From Micromonospora wenchangensis (GTDB lineage: Bacteria; Actinomycetota; Actinomycetes; Mycobacteriales; Micromonosporaceae), in NCBI RefSeq assembly GCF_002210435.1, contig NZ_MZMV01000019.1:50168-114167 (forward strand): DNA of 64,000 nt, in the 5' to 3' direction. A program made the position numbers and the translations under genes. Numbering within the stretch: the stretch's first letter is position 1; each line of letters begins with the position of its first letter. This document shows positions 50,074 through 60,073 of this stretch, piece by piece. The notes under the pieces were generated by a model. It was not told where the DNA came from, searched no databases, and saw only the letters and a list, made by a program, of their open reading frames with translations.

Positions 50074-51812
50074 TGCTTGACGTGGGCGTTGACGAACGAG
50101 GGGTAGCCGAAGACGCTGGAGATGAACACCCCGCCCACCTTCGAGCCGTGCACCGTGTAGGCCACGTCCACGAAGAGCGGCACCACCGGGGCGTACTCGG
50201 TCATGATCCGCCGGTCGAGCTTGCCCCACTCGGGGCCCTGGTCGGCCGGGGGCATGGCCTGGATGCGGTCGATCTCGGCGTTGACCGCCGGGTCGTTGAA
50301 GTACGCCTGGTTGCTGTTGCCCTCGGCCCTGATGGTGCGGCCGTCGTAGAGCACCGGCAGGATCGACGCGCCGCTGGGCCAGTCGGCGGCCCAGTTGCCG
50401 ATGTAGAGGTCCCACGGGTTGTTCTTCTTCTTGACCTCGTCGAGTTTCGCGTCGTCCGGGATGTTCCGCAGCGTGATCCTGAACCCGGCGCGTTCCAGGT
50501 TGGCCTTGAGCTGGGTGCCCATCTGCTGCTCGGTGGTGTTGTCGGCCACCCCGAGGACCAGCTCCGGGGTCTTGCCGGCGAGCAGTTCCTTGGCCTTGTC
50601 GACGTCGCCGTTGGCGCCGGCCGGGTAGGCGTCGTACGCCTGGTAGCCGATGGTGGACGGCGGCATCAGGGTGGTCATCGGCTGGGCGACGGTCTGCCCG
50701 CCGAGCGCCTTGACCAGCCCGTCGCGGTCGATGGCGTAGTTGAGCGCCCGGCGGACGGCGAGGTCGGTGACCCGCTGGTTGTTGATGACGAGCTGGTTGG
50801 CGCTCGGCGTCGGCGACAGGATGCTGCGCGACTTGAGGCCCCGGTCCTGGGCGACCCGGGCGACCAGCGAGGCCGGCACGTAGTTCCAGGCCAGCGCGCT
50901 CTGGTCGGCGCCGTTGTCGGCGATCACCCGGTTGACGGCCGCGTCGGCGGTCGGCCCGAAGGTCCAGACGAACTGGTCCGGGTACTGGTGGCGGACCGGG
51001 TCGGTGGCGGCGTCCCAGTGCGGGTTGCGGTCCAGGGTGAGCTGCACCCCGGCCTGGTTCTTGGCGATCTTGTACGGCCCGGAGGAGAACGGCCGCTGGT
51101 CCAGGTTGACGCCGGTGTCCTGGTCCGGCCGCAGCGGCGCGGTGGTCGGCAGCGAGACCGCGAACGGCAGGTCGCAGCGGGGCCTGGCGAACTCGAACCG
51201 CAGCGTCTTGGCGTCCGGGGTGGTCAGCCCCGGCGGCAGCGACGTCTTGTTCTTCTTGAAGTCCCACTTCGTGTCGTACTGCGGGGTGTCGGCGAGCCAC
51301 TCCTGGAGGTAGGTGGGGCCGCCGGTCAGGTCGGGGTCGAAGGAGCGGGCGATGCCGTACGCGATCTCTTTGGACGTGATCGGGCTGCCGTCCTCGAACT
51401 TCACCCCGTCCTTGATGGTGAACTCCCAGACGCGGCAGTCGCTGTTCACGTTGTTGCCCGGGTTCTGCGCCAGGTCACCGACCAGGACCAGGCCACCGTT
51501 GCCGTCGTCCTTCCAGGTGGTCAGGTAGCGGGCGAACAGCGGGTTGGCCATCAGACCGGCGAACGAGTACGTCCGCTGCGGGTCCAGGTGGGAGATAGGA
51601 GTCTCCCGGATGATGGTGAAGGTGCCGCCCCGGGTCGCCCCGTCGACCTCGGCGGCGGGGCCCTGGGAGTCCTTCGGGTCGGTGGCGATCACCCCGGTCT
51701 GCTGCCGGTCGGTGTCCACGGTGGTGCCCTCGCCCGTGTTCTCCGAGCAGGCCCCCAACGCCACCACCAGGGCGATCGCCCCGCCCATGGCGGCTGCTGC
51801 GCGTGGTCGCAT
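50070..51812 (-). CDS. Dipeptide/oligopeptide ABC transporter substrate-binding lipoprotein
   Basis: A 580-aa SBP family 5 protein with a lipobox LGAC (Cys22) and the family segments VWEFTIKDGVKFEDGSPITS, FSSGPYKI, VRRALNYAIDRD and DLYIGNWAADWPSGASIL. It captures peptides at the cell surface. It is the last gene of a five-gene operon on this strand, 119 nt after the DppB-like permease. The peptide class cannot be read from sequence. Confidence 0.9.
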   Translation of the reverse strand: MRPRAAAAMGGAIALVVALGACSENTGEGTTVDTDRQQTGVIATDPKDSQGPAAEVDGATRGGTFTIIRETPISHLDPQRTYSFAGLMANPLFARYLTTWKDDGNGGLVLVGDLAQNPGNNVNSDCRVWEFTIKDGVKFEDGSPITSKEIAYGIARSFDPDLTGGPTYLQEWLADTPQYDTKWDFKKNKTSLPPGLTTPDAKTLRFEFARPRCDLPFAVSLPTTAPLRPDQDTGVNLDQRPFSSGPYKIAKNQAGVQLTLDRNPHWDAATDPVRHQYPDQFVWTFGPTADAAVNRVIADNGADQSALAWNYVPASLVARVAQDRGLKSRSILSPTPSANQLVINNQRVTDLAVRRALNYAIDRDGLVKALGGQTVAQPMTTLMPPSTIGYQAYDAYPAGANGDVDKAKELLAGKTPELVLGVADNTTEQQMGTQLKANLERAGFRITLRNIPDDAKLDEVKKKNNPWDLYIGNWAADWPSGASILPVLYDGRTIRAEGNSNQAYFNDPAVNAEIDRIQAMPPADQGPEWGKLDRRIMTEYAPVVPLFVDVAYTVHGSKVGGVFISSVFGYPSFVNAHVKQ

Positions 51813-51931
51813 CTCCTACCTCCTCCACCCGGTCGCCGGCGGCGGTGACCGCCGACGTCCGGGGATCGTCAAGAAGAAAAACTTCGGACTGTTTAGCAGG
51901 TTCCGGTAACTTCCGCCGCCCGACGGGCCGG

Positions 51932-52918
51932 TCAGCGCAACCGCACCCGGGGGTCGATCGCCGCGTACAGCAGATCCACCAGCACGTTCGCCAGCACCAC
52001 GAAGACCGCCGCGATCAGCACGGTCGCCATGATGGTGGGCAGGTCACCGGCGCGTACCGCGTCGACCGCCGTACGCCCCATGCCGCCCAGGCCGAAGGTC
52101 GTCTCGGTGATCACCGTGCCGCCGAGCGCGCCGCCGACGTCCAGGCCGGCGATCGTCACCACCGGCGTGATCGCCGCGCGAAGCGCGTGCCGCCCGTACA
52201 CCGTGCGTCTGGACAGACCCTTGGCCCGCGCGGTGCGCACGAAGTCCTCCGACAGCGTCTCCAGCATCTGCGCCCGGGACAGCCGGGCGTAGATCGCGGA
52301 GAACAGGAACGCCAGCGCCAGCCAGGCCAGCACCAGCCCGCCGGCCCACCGCAGCGGGTCGTCGGACAACGGCGTGTAGCTCGGCACCGGCAGCCAGTGC
52401 AGCGTGTAGACGAACACCAGCAGCAGCACCGCCCCCACGAAGTAGAGCTGCAACGACGCCCCGGCCAGCGAGAAGCCGATCGCCGCCCGGTCCAGCCAGG
52501 TGCCCCGGCGCAGCGCCGAGACCATGCCCAGGCCCACCCCGAGCAGCAGCCACAGCACCGCCGCCGGGACGACGATGCTCAACGTCACCGGCAGCACCCG
52601 GGCGATGGTGTCCGAGACCGCCTCGTTGGACACGTACGACCAGCCCAGGCAGGGTGCGTCGCACCTGCCGCCCTGGGCGCTGCCGAGATCCCGGCCGGTC
52701 ACGATGCCCTTCATGTAGCCGGCGTACTGGCTGATCAGCGGGTCACGCAGGCCCAACTCCTGCCGGACCCGCTCCAGCCGCTCCGGGTTGCAGTTCTTGG
52801 GACACATGCCGGTGACCGGGTCGCGGGGCAGGGCGAAGAACATCAGGAAGCTGAGCACGCTCACCGCGAAGAGCGTCAACGCCGCCGAGAAGAGCCGCTT
52901 GACCAGGAACCGCGCCAT
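51932..52918 (-). CDS. Peptide ABC transporter permease (DppB/OppB type)
   Basis: A 328-aa permease starting MARFLVKRLFSAALTLFAVS, with about six helices and the EAA loop RTARAKGLSRRTVYGRHALR. The long external loop after helix 1 carries several cysteines (MCPKNC, GRCDAPC), unusual for the family. It starts 12 nt downstream of the DppC-like gene. Confidence 0.9.
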   Translation of the reverse strand: MARFLVKRLFSAALTLFAVSVLSFLMFFALPRDPVTGMCPKNCNPERLERVRQELGLRDPLISQYAGYMKGIVTGRDLGSAQGGRCDAPCLGWSYVSNEAVSDTIARVLPVTLSIVVPAAVLWLLLGVGLGMVSALRRGTWLDRAAIGFSLAGASLQLYFVGAVLLLVFVYTLHWLPVPSYTPLSDDPLRWAGGLVLAWLALAFLFSAIYARLSRAQMLETLSEDFVRTARAKGLSRRTVYGRHALRAAITPVVTIAGLDVGGALGGTVITETTFGLGGMGRTAVDAVRAGDLPTIMATVLIAAVFVVLANVLVDLLYAAIDPRVRLR

Positions 52919-52930
52919 CGCCGGGCCCTC

Positions 52931-53935
52931 CTACCGGGACGACTTCGGGTCGAGCGCGTCGCGCAGCGCGTCGCCGAAGAGGTTGAAGGCGAACACGAGC
53001 GCGAAGATCGTGATGCCGGGGAAGAAGACGTACGCCGGGTCGGTCTGGAGGTAGTCCAGGCTGCGGTAGATCATCCGGCCGAAGCTCGGGGTGGCGTCGG
53101 TCAGCCCGACCCCGATGAACGACAGCGCCGCCTCGCTGGTGATGTACGCCGGCACCGCCAGCGAGAACGACACCAGGATCGGCGCCCAGAGGTTCGGCAG
53201 CAGTTGCCGGAACAGCATGTGCCCCAGCCCCGCGCCGCTGGCCCGCGCCGCCTCCACGAACTCCCGCTCGCGCAGCGCGATCACCTGCCCGCGTACCAGC
53301 CGGGCGGTGCTCGTCCAGCCGAACAGCGCGAAGATGGCGATCAGCACCCCGATCTGGAAGGCGGCCGGCACCTCCTCCCGCTGGCCGTAGAAGCGCAGCG
53401 CGATGGTGGGCGTCAACGCCAGCGCGATGATCAGGAACGGCATCGCCAGGGTCAGGTCGGTGACCCAGTTGACCACCGCGTCCAGCCAGCCGCCCAGGTA
53501 GCCGGCGACGGTGCCCAGCACGACACCGATCGCCGCCGTGGTCACCGCCGCCGCGAAGGCGATGAACAGCGAGGTACGCAGCCCGTGCACCATCCGGATG
53601 AAGATGTCCCGGCCCAGCGCCGGCTCCAGTCCGAACCAGTGTTCCCCGGTCACCCCGCCGGCGTAGCCGAGCGGCATCCCGAACCCGTCCAGCCGGGACT
53701 GGAACTGCTCCCGGGGACCGATCCCGTACGCCCACTCGATCAGCGGCACGGCGAGCGCCACCAGCACGAAGAAGACCAGCATCCCGCCGCTGACCAGTCC
53801 GGTGCGGTCCCGGCGCAGCCGGGCCCAGGCGAGTTGGCCGGGCGAGCGCCCGACGAAGCCGGGACCGGGCCGGTCGCCACCCGTCGCGGCCTCGGCCTCG
53901 GCCAGCGTCGCCGGGTCGACCGGGGACACACTCAT
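52931..53935 (-). CDS. Peptide ABC transporter permease (DppC/OppC type)
   Basis: A 334-aa permease with the OppC N-terminal segment ([20 protein letters not shown]), about six helices and the EAA motif [21 protein letters not shown]. The start is the ATG at 53935, overlapping the stop of the upstream ATPase by 4 nt; the open frame further upstream is internal to that gene. Confidence 0.9.
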   Translation of the reverse strand: MSVSPVDPATLAEAEAATGGDRPGPGFVGRSPGQLAWARLRRDRTGLVSGGMLVFFVLVALAVPLIEWAYGIGPREQFQSRLDGFGMPLGYAGGVTGEHWFGLEPALGRDIFIRMVHGLRTSLFIAFAAAVTTAAIGVVLGTVAGYLGGWLDAVVNWVTDLTLAMPFLIIALALTPTIALRFYGQREEVPAAFQIGVLIAIFALFGWTSTARLVRGQVIALREREFVEAARASGAGLGHMLFRQLLPNLWAPILVSFSLAVPAYITSEAALSFIGVGLTDATPSFGRMIYRSLDYLQTDPAYVFFPGITIFALVFAFNLFGDALRDALDPKSSR

Positions 53936-54990
53936 GTCGCCACCTCCTCGGCGTCGCCGCCGGCCCGATCCGCGCCGGCAGCCGCCACGGCACCGCCCGG
54001 CCCGGCCGGCGGTGGTCCGGTCTCCGGGAAGTGGCAGGCGGTGGCGTGCCGGCGGTCGCCGTCGACCACCAGCGGCGGTTCCTCGCGGGCGCAGACGTCC
54101 CGCGCCCGGGGACACCGGGTCCGGAACCGGCAGCCCGACGGCGGGTCCAGCGGCGTGGGCACGTCCCCGGTCAGCCTGGTCCGCCCCGCCCCACCCGGCG
54201 CGGTCACCTCCGGGACCGCCGACAGCAGCGCCCGGGTGTACGGGTGCCGGGGCCGCCGGTAGATGTCGTCCCGGTCGCCGATCTCGACGATCCGGCCCAG
54301 GTACATCACCGCGACCCGTTGGCAGAAGTGCCGCACCACGGCCAGGTCGTGCGCGATGAACACGAACGCCAGGCCGAGGTCGCGTTGCAGGTCCCGCAGC
54401 AGGTTCACCACCTGCGCCTGGATCGAGACGTCGAGGGCGGAGACCGGCTCGTCGGCGACGATCAGCTTCGGCCGCAGGGCCAGCGCGCGGGCGATCCCGA
54501 CCCGCTGCCGCTGCCCGCCGGAGAACTCGTGCGGGTAGCGGTTGTAGTGCTCCGGGTTCAGCCCGACCAGCTCCAGCAGCTCGCGGACCCGCGCCTTCAC
54601 CCCGCCGGGCGGGTCGATCCCGTTGACCTGCAACGGCATCGCCACGATCCGCCCGACGGTGTGCCGGGGGTTCAGCGAGGCGTACGGGTCCTGGAAGATG
54701 ATCTGGAGGTCCTGCCGTAGCGGACGCAGCTCACGCCGACGGGCGTGGGTGATGTCCCGGCCGGCGAACTCGATCGTCCCGGCGGTCGGCTCCAGCAGCC
54801 GGACCAGCATCCGGCCGGTGGTGCTCTTGCCGCAGCCGGACTCCCCCACCAGGCCCAACGTCTCGCCGGGCCGCACGTCGAAGTCCAGCCCGTCCACCGC
54901 CCGCACCAGCCCCCGGGACCACAGGCCGGTCCGGACCGGGAAGTGCTTGGTCAACCCCCGCACCCGCAGCAACGGCTCGGCCTCGCTCAT
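53932..54990 (-). CDS. Peptide ABC transporter ATPase (DppF/OppF type)
   Basis: A 352-aa ATPase with Walker [11 protein letters not shown]-loop [12 protein letters not shown], signature FSGGQRQR, Walker [13 protein letters not shown], and the C-terminal OppF Cys region [13 protein letters not shown], which binds an Fe-S cluster in some relatives. The start at 54990 overlaps the previous gene's stop by 4 nt. It partners the DppD-type ATPase as a heterodimer. Confidence 0.93.
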   Translation of the reverse strand: MSEAEPLLRVRGLTKHFPVRTGLWSRGLVRAVDGLDFDVRPGETLGLVGESGCGKSTTGRMLVRLLEPTAGTIEFAGRDITHARRRELRPLRQDLQIIFQDPYASLNPRHTVGRIVAMPLQVNGIDPPGGVKARVRELLELVGLNPEHYNRYPHEFSGGQRQRVGIARALALRPKLIVADEPVSALDVSIQAQVVNLLRDLQRDLGLAFVFIAHDLAVVRHFCQRVAVMYLGRIVEIGDRDDIYRRPRHPYTRALLSAVPEVTAPGGAGRTRLTGDVPTPLDPPSGCRFRTRCPRARDVCAREEPPLVVDGDRRHATACHFPETGPPPAGPGGAVAAAGADRAGGDAEEVAT

Positions 54991-56081
54991 GGCAGCCGCC
55001 TCTCGCCCAGGGGCACTGTGGCCAGGCGGGCGCGGTCGTCGGTGGGCAGGTGACAGGCGACCAGGTGGCCGTCCGCGCCGGCCGGGACGAGCTGCGGCAC
55101 CTCGGCGCGGGAGCGGTCGCCGGCGTACCGGCAGCGGGGGTGGAACGCGCAGCCGGCCGGCAGGTCGATCAGCGAGGGCGGGTTGCCCGGGATGGGCACC
55201 AGGTCCGCGTCCGGGTCGCCGTGCAGCGACGGCACGCTGGAGAGCAACCCCCAGGTGTACGGGTGCTGCGGCCGGCGGAGCACCTGCGTCACGCTCCCCC
55301 GCTCGACCACCCGCCCGGCGTACATGACCAGCACGTCGTCGGCGACCTGGGCGACCACCCCCAGATCGTGGGTGATCAGCACGATCGCGGTGCGGAACTC
55401 GGCCTGGAGGTCGGCGAGCAGGTCGAGGATCTGGGCCTGCACCGTCACGTCCAGCGCGGTGGTCGGCTCGTCGGCGATGACCAGGGCCGGGTCGTTGACC
55501 AGCGCCATCGCGATCATCGCCCGCTGCCGCATCCCGCCGGAGAACTCGTGCGGGTACTGGTCGTAGCGGCGGGCCGGCTGCGGGATGCCCACCCGGTCGA
55601 GCATGTCCACCGCACGGGCCCGCGCCGCCCGCCGTCCCGCCCGGGGATGGTGCACCCGGTACGCCTCGGCGATCTGCCGCCCCACGCTGTAGTAGGGGTG
55701 CAGCGCGGACAGCGGGTCCTGGAAGATCATCGCCACGTCCCGGCCACGCAGCCGGCGTACCCGGTCCTCGGGAAGGCCGACGAGTTGCCGCCCGCCGACG
55801 CTGATCGTGCCGGTGACGGTGCCGCGTCGGGGGTCGTGCAGGCCGAGCACGGCCAGCGCGGTGACGCTCTTGCCGGAGCCCGACTCGCCGACGACGCCGA
55901 GCGTCCGGCCGCGCGGCACGGTGAAGGACACCCCGTCGACCGCGCGTACCACGCCGTCGGCCGTGTCGAACCGTACCCGCAGGTCGTCCACCCGCAGGTA
56001 CGGGTCGTCGCCACCGCGCGGCTCCGGCACGGCCGGGCCGGCGTCCGGCGGGCCGGGTGGCGCTGCTTGCGGACTGTCCAC
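54987..56081 (-). CDS. Peptide ABC transporter ATPase (DppD/OppD type)
   Basis: A 364-aa ATPase with Walker [21 protein letters not shown], signature FSGGMRQR and Walker [13 protein letters not shown]. The C-terminal region has [11 protein letters not shown] but lacks the further cysteines seen in its partner. It has a GTG start with GAGGGAGG upstream. It is the first gene of the importer operon; a palindromic operator lies 16 nt upstream of its start. Confidence 0.93.
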   Translation of the reverse strand: MDSPQAAPPGPPDAGPAVPEPRGGDDPYLRVDDLRVRFDTADGVVRAVDGVSFTVPRGRTLGVVGESGSGKSVTALAVLGLHDPRRGTVTGTISVGGRQLVGLPEDRVRRLRGRDVAMIFQDPLSALHPYYSVGRQIAEAYRVHHPRAGRRAARARAVDMLDRVGIPQPARRYDQYPHEFSGGMRQRAMIAMALVNDPALVIADEPTTALDVTVQAQILDLLADLQAEFRTAIVLITHDLGVVAQVADDVLVMYAGRVVERGSVTQVLRRPQHPYTWGLLSSVPSLHGDPDADLVPIPGNPPSLIDLPAGCAFHPRCRYAGDRSRAEVPQLVPAGADGHLVACHLPTDDRARLATVPLGERRLP

Positions 56082-56096
56082 GACCGCCTCCCTCGG

Positions 56097-56115
56097 GTTG
56101 TAGGGAACCTACAAC
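56097..56115 (-). promoter_or_regulatory. Operator GTTGTAGG-N3-CCTACAAC of the peptide importer
   Basis: A perfect inverted repeat with 8-bp arms and a 3-bp centre, 16 nt upstream of the first importer gene. On the minus strand it contains TAGGTT, a possible -10, so a bound regulator would block transcription. No obvious regulator gene lies beside it. Confidence 0.65.
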
Positions 56116-56345
56116 AAACAGCCGAGGCTGAAAATAAGCTACGGACAGCGAGCTGGCGCCGGACCACAGCGTAGCGAGTCGATGACCCCGCCGCGCACCC
56201 TCGACCGCCCCGTCCGAACCGGCCCGGACCGTCGCGGTCCGCGTCGTCGTGCGGTGTCGTCGCCCGCCGGTCGCACCAGGGGTGCGAGCATGGCCCTGGT
56301 GCCCGACGGAGGATGCCGGACGACACGAGGTGGAGGTGACCGACC

Positions 56346-56894
56346 ATGACCGCAGCGGTGTTCGGCCACGACGGACCGTGGACCGAAGAGGAGTACCTCT
56401 CCCTCGACGAGACATCTCAACGCGTCGAACTCTTCGACGGGAGCCTCCACGTGACCCCAGCCCCCACCCCCCGCCACCAGCGCATCTCGCGCAAACTGGG
56501 CAACATACTCGAACCGGCGGCCGAGCAGGCCGGTCTGGAACTGCTGGAGGCGGTGAACGTCCGACTTCGCCCCGGCCGCATCCCCATCCCCGACCTCGTC
56601 ATCACCGACCCCGTGAATCTGGACGAGCCGATGATCGAGGCGGACGAGGTGCACCTCGTCTGCGAGATCATCTCGCCGAGCAACGCGTCCACCGACAAGG
56701 TCCTCAAGATGCACTACTACGCGGCCGCCGGCATCGGGTGGTATCTGCTGGTGGAGCAGAAGACCGGCGCGCTACGCCTCTACCGTCGGCGGGGACGCCA
56801 CTACACGGAACACTCCGCCACCAAACGGGGCGAGGCCCTGCGCCTACTCGAGCCGGTGCGGGCCACGATCCGGCCCGAGGATCTGGTGCCCTGA
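56346..56894 (+). CDS. Uma2-family (DUF820) putative endonuclease
   Basis: A 182-aa protein with the Uma2 pattern [30 protein letters not shown] and [27 protein letters not shown]. The Asp in PDLV, the Glu in CEIISP and the Lys in DKVLK fit a PD-(D/E)xK nuclease core. GGAGG is about 9 nt before the ATG. Biological role unknown; in actinomycetes these genes are scattered and variable. The 230-nt gap before it holds the divergent importer promoter. Confidence 0.88.
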   Translation: MTAAVFGHDGPWTEEEYLSLDETSQRVELFDGSLHVTPAPTPRHQRISRKLGNILEPAAEQAGLELLEAVNVRLRPGRIPIPDLVITDPVNLDEPMIEADEVHLVCEIISPSNASTDKVLKMHYYAAAGIGWYLLVEQKTGALRLYRRRGRHYTEHSATKRGEALRLLEPVRATIRPEDLVP

Positions 56895-56914
56895 CGGATG
56901 TCGGTGGACTGGCC

Positions 56915-56920
56915 TAGGGT
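56915..56920 (+). promoter_or_regulatory. -10 element of the leaderless tldD-tldE transcript
   Basis: TAGGGT lies 6 nt before the tldD ATG with no ribosome binding site. Confidence 0.55.
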
Positions 56921-56926
56921 CGGTCC

Positions 56927-58363
56927 ATGACCGAGTTCGACGCGGCGGCCGCAGCCGTACAGGCCGCTCTCGACGCAGGTGCCCGGTATGCCGACGCCCG
57001 GGTGATGCACCTGCGCTACGAGTCGATGTCCGCGCGCAACGGCGCGATCGAGGAACTGACCCAGGACGAGAGCCTCGGCCTGGGCGTACGCGCGCTGGTC
57101 GGGTCGGGGTGGGGCTTCCACGCCGTACCCGAGCTGTCCGACGCGGCGGCCCGCGCGGCCGGCCGGCGGGCCGCGGAGGTGGCCGCCGCGAGCGCCCGGG
57201 TGGCCGGCCCGCCGATCACACTGACCCCGGCCGAGCCGGTGGTGGCGAGCTGGGCGTCCGACTGCGCGGTCGATCCGCTCGGCGTGCCGCTGTCCGACAA
57301 GGGTGACCTGCTGGTCCGGGCCACCGAGGCGGCGCGCGGGCAGGGGGCCGACCTGGCCCAGGGGCTCTACCAGGTCTGGGACACCCGCAAGTGGTTCGTC
57401 TCCAGCGAGGGGCACCGCATCGACCAGCACATCCGCGAGTGCGGCGGCGGCATCTCGGCCACCTCGATCGGCGAGCACGAGACCCAGCGCCGCTCCTGGC
57501 CGAGCTACCGGGGCCAGTACGGCACCACCGGGTGGGAGCTGGTCGAGTCGCTCGACCTGACCGAGCACGCCGCCCGGATCGCCGACGAGTCCCGGGCGCT
57601 GCTCACCGCGCCGGAGTGCCCGGCCGGCGAGACCGACCTGATCCTGGGCGACGAGCAGCTCGCGTTGCAGATCCACGAGTCGGTCGGGCACGCCATCGAG
57701 CTGGACCGCATCCTCGGCTGGGAGGCCGCCTTCGCCGGCACCTCGTGGCTCGACCTGGCCCGGCTCGGGTCGCTGCGCTACGGCTCCGAGCTGATGAACG
57801 TCACCATCGACCCGACGATCCCCGGCGCGCTGGGCAGCTTCGGCTTCGACGACGAGGGCTCCCCGGCGGTCAAACGCGACGCGGTACGCGAGGGCCGCTG
57901 GGTCGGGGTGCTCGCCGGCCGGGACTCGGCCGCCGTCGCCGGCCTCGGTTACGGCGGCAGCGTACGGGCCGACGGCTGGGCCCGGCTGCCGATGGTGCGG
58001 ATGACCAACGTGGGCCTGGAACCCGGTCCGCACACCCTCGACGAGATCATCGCGGCCACCGACGACGGGGTGCTGATGGACGTCAACCGGTCCTGGTCGA
58101 TCGACGACCGGCGGCTGAACTTCCAGTTCGGCTGCGAGATCGCCTGGGAGGTGCGTAACGGCCGGCGTGGCCGGATGCTGCGCAACCCCACCTACACCGG
58201 CATCGGTCCGCTGTTCTGGCGGTCGATGGACATGCTCTCCTCCGAGATCGTCCCGTGGGGCACCCCGAACTGCGGCAAGGGTCAGCCCGGCCAGATCGGG
58301 CACACCGGGCATCCGGCCGCGCCGGCCCGGTTCCGGGGCGTCCGGGTGGGGGTGCGGGCATGA
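56927..58363 (+). CDS. tldD: TldD-type metallopeptidase
   Basis: A 478-aa TldD/PmbA-family protein with the zinc motif HESVGH (His250, Glu251, His255) and the late ligand Cys449 in TPNCGKGQPG. In E. coli the TldD-TldE heterodimer degrades unfolded peptides and finishes microcin B17. The catalytic subunit is this one. The start overlaps nothing, is probably leaderless, and the stop overlaps the tldE ATG. Confidence 0.93.
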   Translation: MTEFDAAAAAVQAALDAGARYADARVMHLRYESMSARNGAIEELTQDESLGLGVRALVGSGWGFHAVPELSDAAARAAGRRAAEVAAASARVAGPPITLTPAEPVVASWASDCAVDPLGVPLSDKGDLLVRATEAARGQGADLAQGLYQVWDTRKWFVSSEGHRIDQHIRECGGGISATSIGEHETQRRSWPSYRGQYGTTGWELVESLDLTEHAARIADESRALLTAPECPAGETDLILGDEQLALQIHESVGHAIELDRILGWEAAFAGTSWLDLARLGSLRYGSELMNVTIDPTIPGALGSFGFDDEGSPAVKRDAVREGRWVGVLAGRDSAAVAGLGYGGSVRADGWARLPMVRMTNVGLEPGPHTLDEIIAATDDGVLMDVNRSWSIDDRRLNFQFGCEIAWEVRNGRRGRMLRNPTYTGIGPLFWRSMDMLSSEIVPWGTPNCGKGQPGQIGHTGHPAAPARFRGVRVGVRA

Positions 58364-59802
58364 CCGGCCTGCGGGAAACCGGGGCGACCGAGCTGGACGT
58401 CGCCGCCCGGGTGGTGGAGCTGGTGCACGAGGTCGCCGGTCCGACCGCCGAGGCCGAGGTCACCGTCGTCCGGCACGATCTGGCGTTGACCCGGTTCGCC
58501 AACTCGTTCATCCACCAGAACGTCGCCGAGTCACAGGTGACGGTCCGGCTGCGGGTGCACGTCGACGGTCGGACGGCCGCCGGGGGCGGCAGCCTGGTCG
58601 ACCCGGACGGGCTGCGGGCCCTGGTCGGGCGGACCCTCGCCGCGGCCCGGCTCTGCCCGCCCGACCCGGCCTGGCCGGGGCTGACCCCACCGTCGGCGGT
58701 GCGTTCCAACGGCCTGCTCGACGAGGCGACCGCCTACGCCGAGCCGGCGGCCCGCGCCGAGCGGGTCCGGGCCTTCGTCGACGCGGTGGGCGGGTTGGAG
58801 GCGGCCGGGTACTGCCGCACCTCCTACCGGTCGGGGGCGTTCGCCAACTCGGCCGGCCAGGCGGCGCAGGGGCGCACCACCGAGGCGGCGATGGACGGCA
58901 TCGCCCGCACGGCCGGCGCGGACGGGGTGGCCCGGCTCTGCGCCGGCCGCCTCGACGAGGTGGACGGCTCGGTCCTGGGGGTCCGGGCGGCGGCGAAGGC
59001 ACGGGCCGCCGCCGACCCGGTCGAGCTGCCCCCGGGCCGGTACGAGGTGGTCCTCGAACCGGCCGCCGTGGCCGACCTGTTGCAGAATCTCGCCTGGTAC
59101 GGCTTCAACGGCAAGCGGCACGTCGAGGGCCAGTCGTTCGCCCGCCCCGGCACCGCCCAGTTCGATCCGGCGGTGACCCTGGTCGACGACCCGACGTACG
59201 GCGGGGCGATGCCGTTCGACCTGGAGGGCACCCCGCGTGCGGCGCTGACCCTGGTCGAGGCGGGCACCACCCGCGCGGTTGCCCACGACCGGCGCAGCGC
59301 CGCCGGTGCGGGCACGGCGTCGACCGGTCACGGGGCGCCGGGCGGCGCGACCTTCGGCCCGATCCCCCGCAATCTCCGGATGGCCGGCGCGGGCCCGGCG
59401 ACGGCCGGCGGGGGTCCGGGCGGCGGCGCGGCGGGCCCGGGGAGCGGGGGCGGCCCGGTCGCGGGGGCGGTGGCGGACGCGGACACCGCCGCGCTGGTTG
59501 CGCCGATGGCCCGGGGGCTGCTGGTCAGCGACTTCTGGTACACCCGGGTGCTCGACCCGAAGAGCCTGGTGATCACCGGGTTGACCCGCAACGGGGTGTG
59601 GCTGGTCGAGGACGGCGTGCCGGTGCGGGCGGTGCGGAACTTCCGGTTCACCGAGGCGTACCCCCGGGCGTTGGGGCCGGGGGCGGTGCTCGGCCTCGGC
59701 CGGCGGCCGGTCCGGCAGCCGGACCGGCTCGACGGCGGCTGGTGGGAGGGGCCGCCACTGCGGCTGGCCTCGTGGAACTTCACCGGCGGCGCGTCGGGCT
59801 GA
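58360..59802 (+). CDS. tldE: TldE/PmbA-type non-catalytic subunit
   Basis: A 480-aa PmbA/TldE homologue (LALTRFANSFIHQNVAESQ, GRYEVVLEPAAVADLLQNL, LVSDFWYTRVLDP) without HExxxH, as expected for the partner of TldD. The ATG overlaps the tldD stop by 4 nt. About 25 residues of nearly pure Gly/Pro/Ala (encoded around 59391-59475) interrupt the conserved C-terminal half. Confidence 0.92.
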   Translation: MTGLRETGATELDVAARVVELVHEVAGPTAEAEVTVVRHDLALTRFANSFIHQNVAESQVTVRLRVHVDGRTAAGGGSLVDPDGLRALVGRTLAAARLCPPDPAWPGLTPPSAVRSNGLLDEATAYAEPAARAERVRAFVDAVGGLEAAGYCRTSYRSGAFANSAGQAAQGRTTEAAMDGIARTAGADGVARLCAGRLDEVDGSVLGVRAAAKARAAADPVELPPGRYEVVLEPAAVADLLQNLAWYGFNGKRHVEGQSFARPGTAQFDPAVTLVDDPTYGGAMPFDLEGTPRAALTLVEAGTTRAVAHDRRSAAGAGTASTGHGAPGGATFGPIPRNLRMAGAGPATAGGGPGGGAAGPGSGGGPVAGAVADADTAALVAPMARGLLVSDFWYTRVLDPKSLVITGLTRNGVWLVEDGVPVRAVRNFRFTEAYPRALGPGAVLGLGRRPVRQPDRLDGGWWEGPPLRLASWNFTGGASG

Positions 59803-60073
59803 CGGGTGCCGCAGCGCACGCGGGCCACCTGACACCTGCGGAAAACTGGTTACGGCCCGGGTCTTTCCAAGGTGCGGGACACACGGGACACTGCGTTGCG
59901 CGGCCCGACCGTGATGATCGGCGTAACGTGTGTCACTTAGCTGCGCCGATGTCCCGGCGTGGTCGCCTGCTTGCGCACGACGCGGCAGTGGACACGGTCC
60001 GGCCGGTCCACTGACCGGCACGGAACGAGAACCGCCGCCCGCGAGGGCCCGTCCCGTCAGGAAGACGACTCGA
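59803..60073 (+). promoter_or_regulatory. Upstream region of the succinate dehydrogenase operon
   Basis: A 271-nt gap with no gene. It should hold the sdh promoter, but I see no convincing -35/-10 pair and no clear Rex (TTGTGAANNNNTTCACAA) or CRP-type palindrome. The closest is the partial GTAACGTGTGTCACTTAG region near 59920-59940. Confidence 0.35.

Noticed and set aside
51803..54262. 819-residue plus-strand frame opposite the importer permeases
   Set aside because: Shadow of three recognised transporter genes; rich in Arg, Gln and His repeats with no domain.
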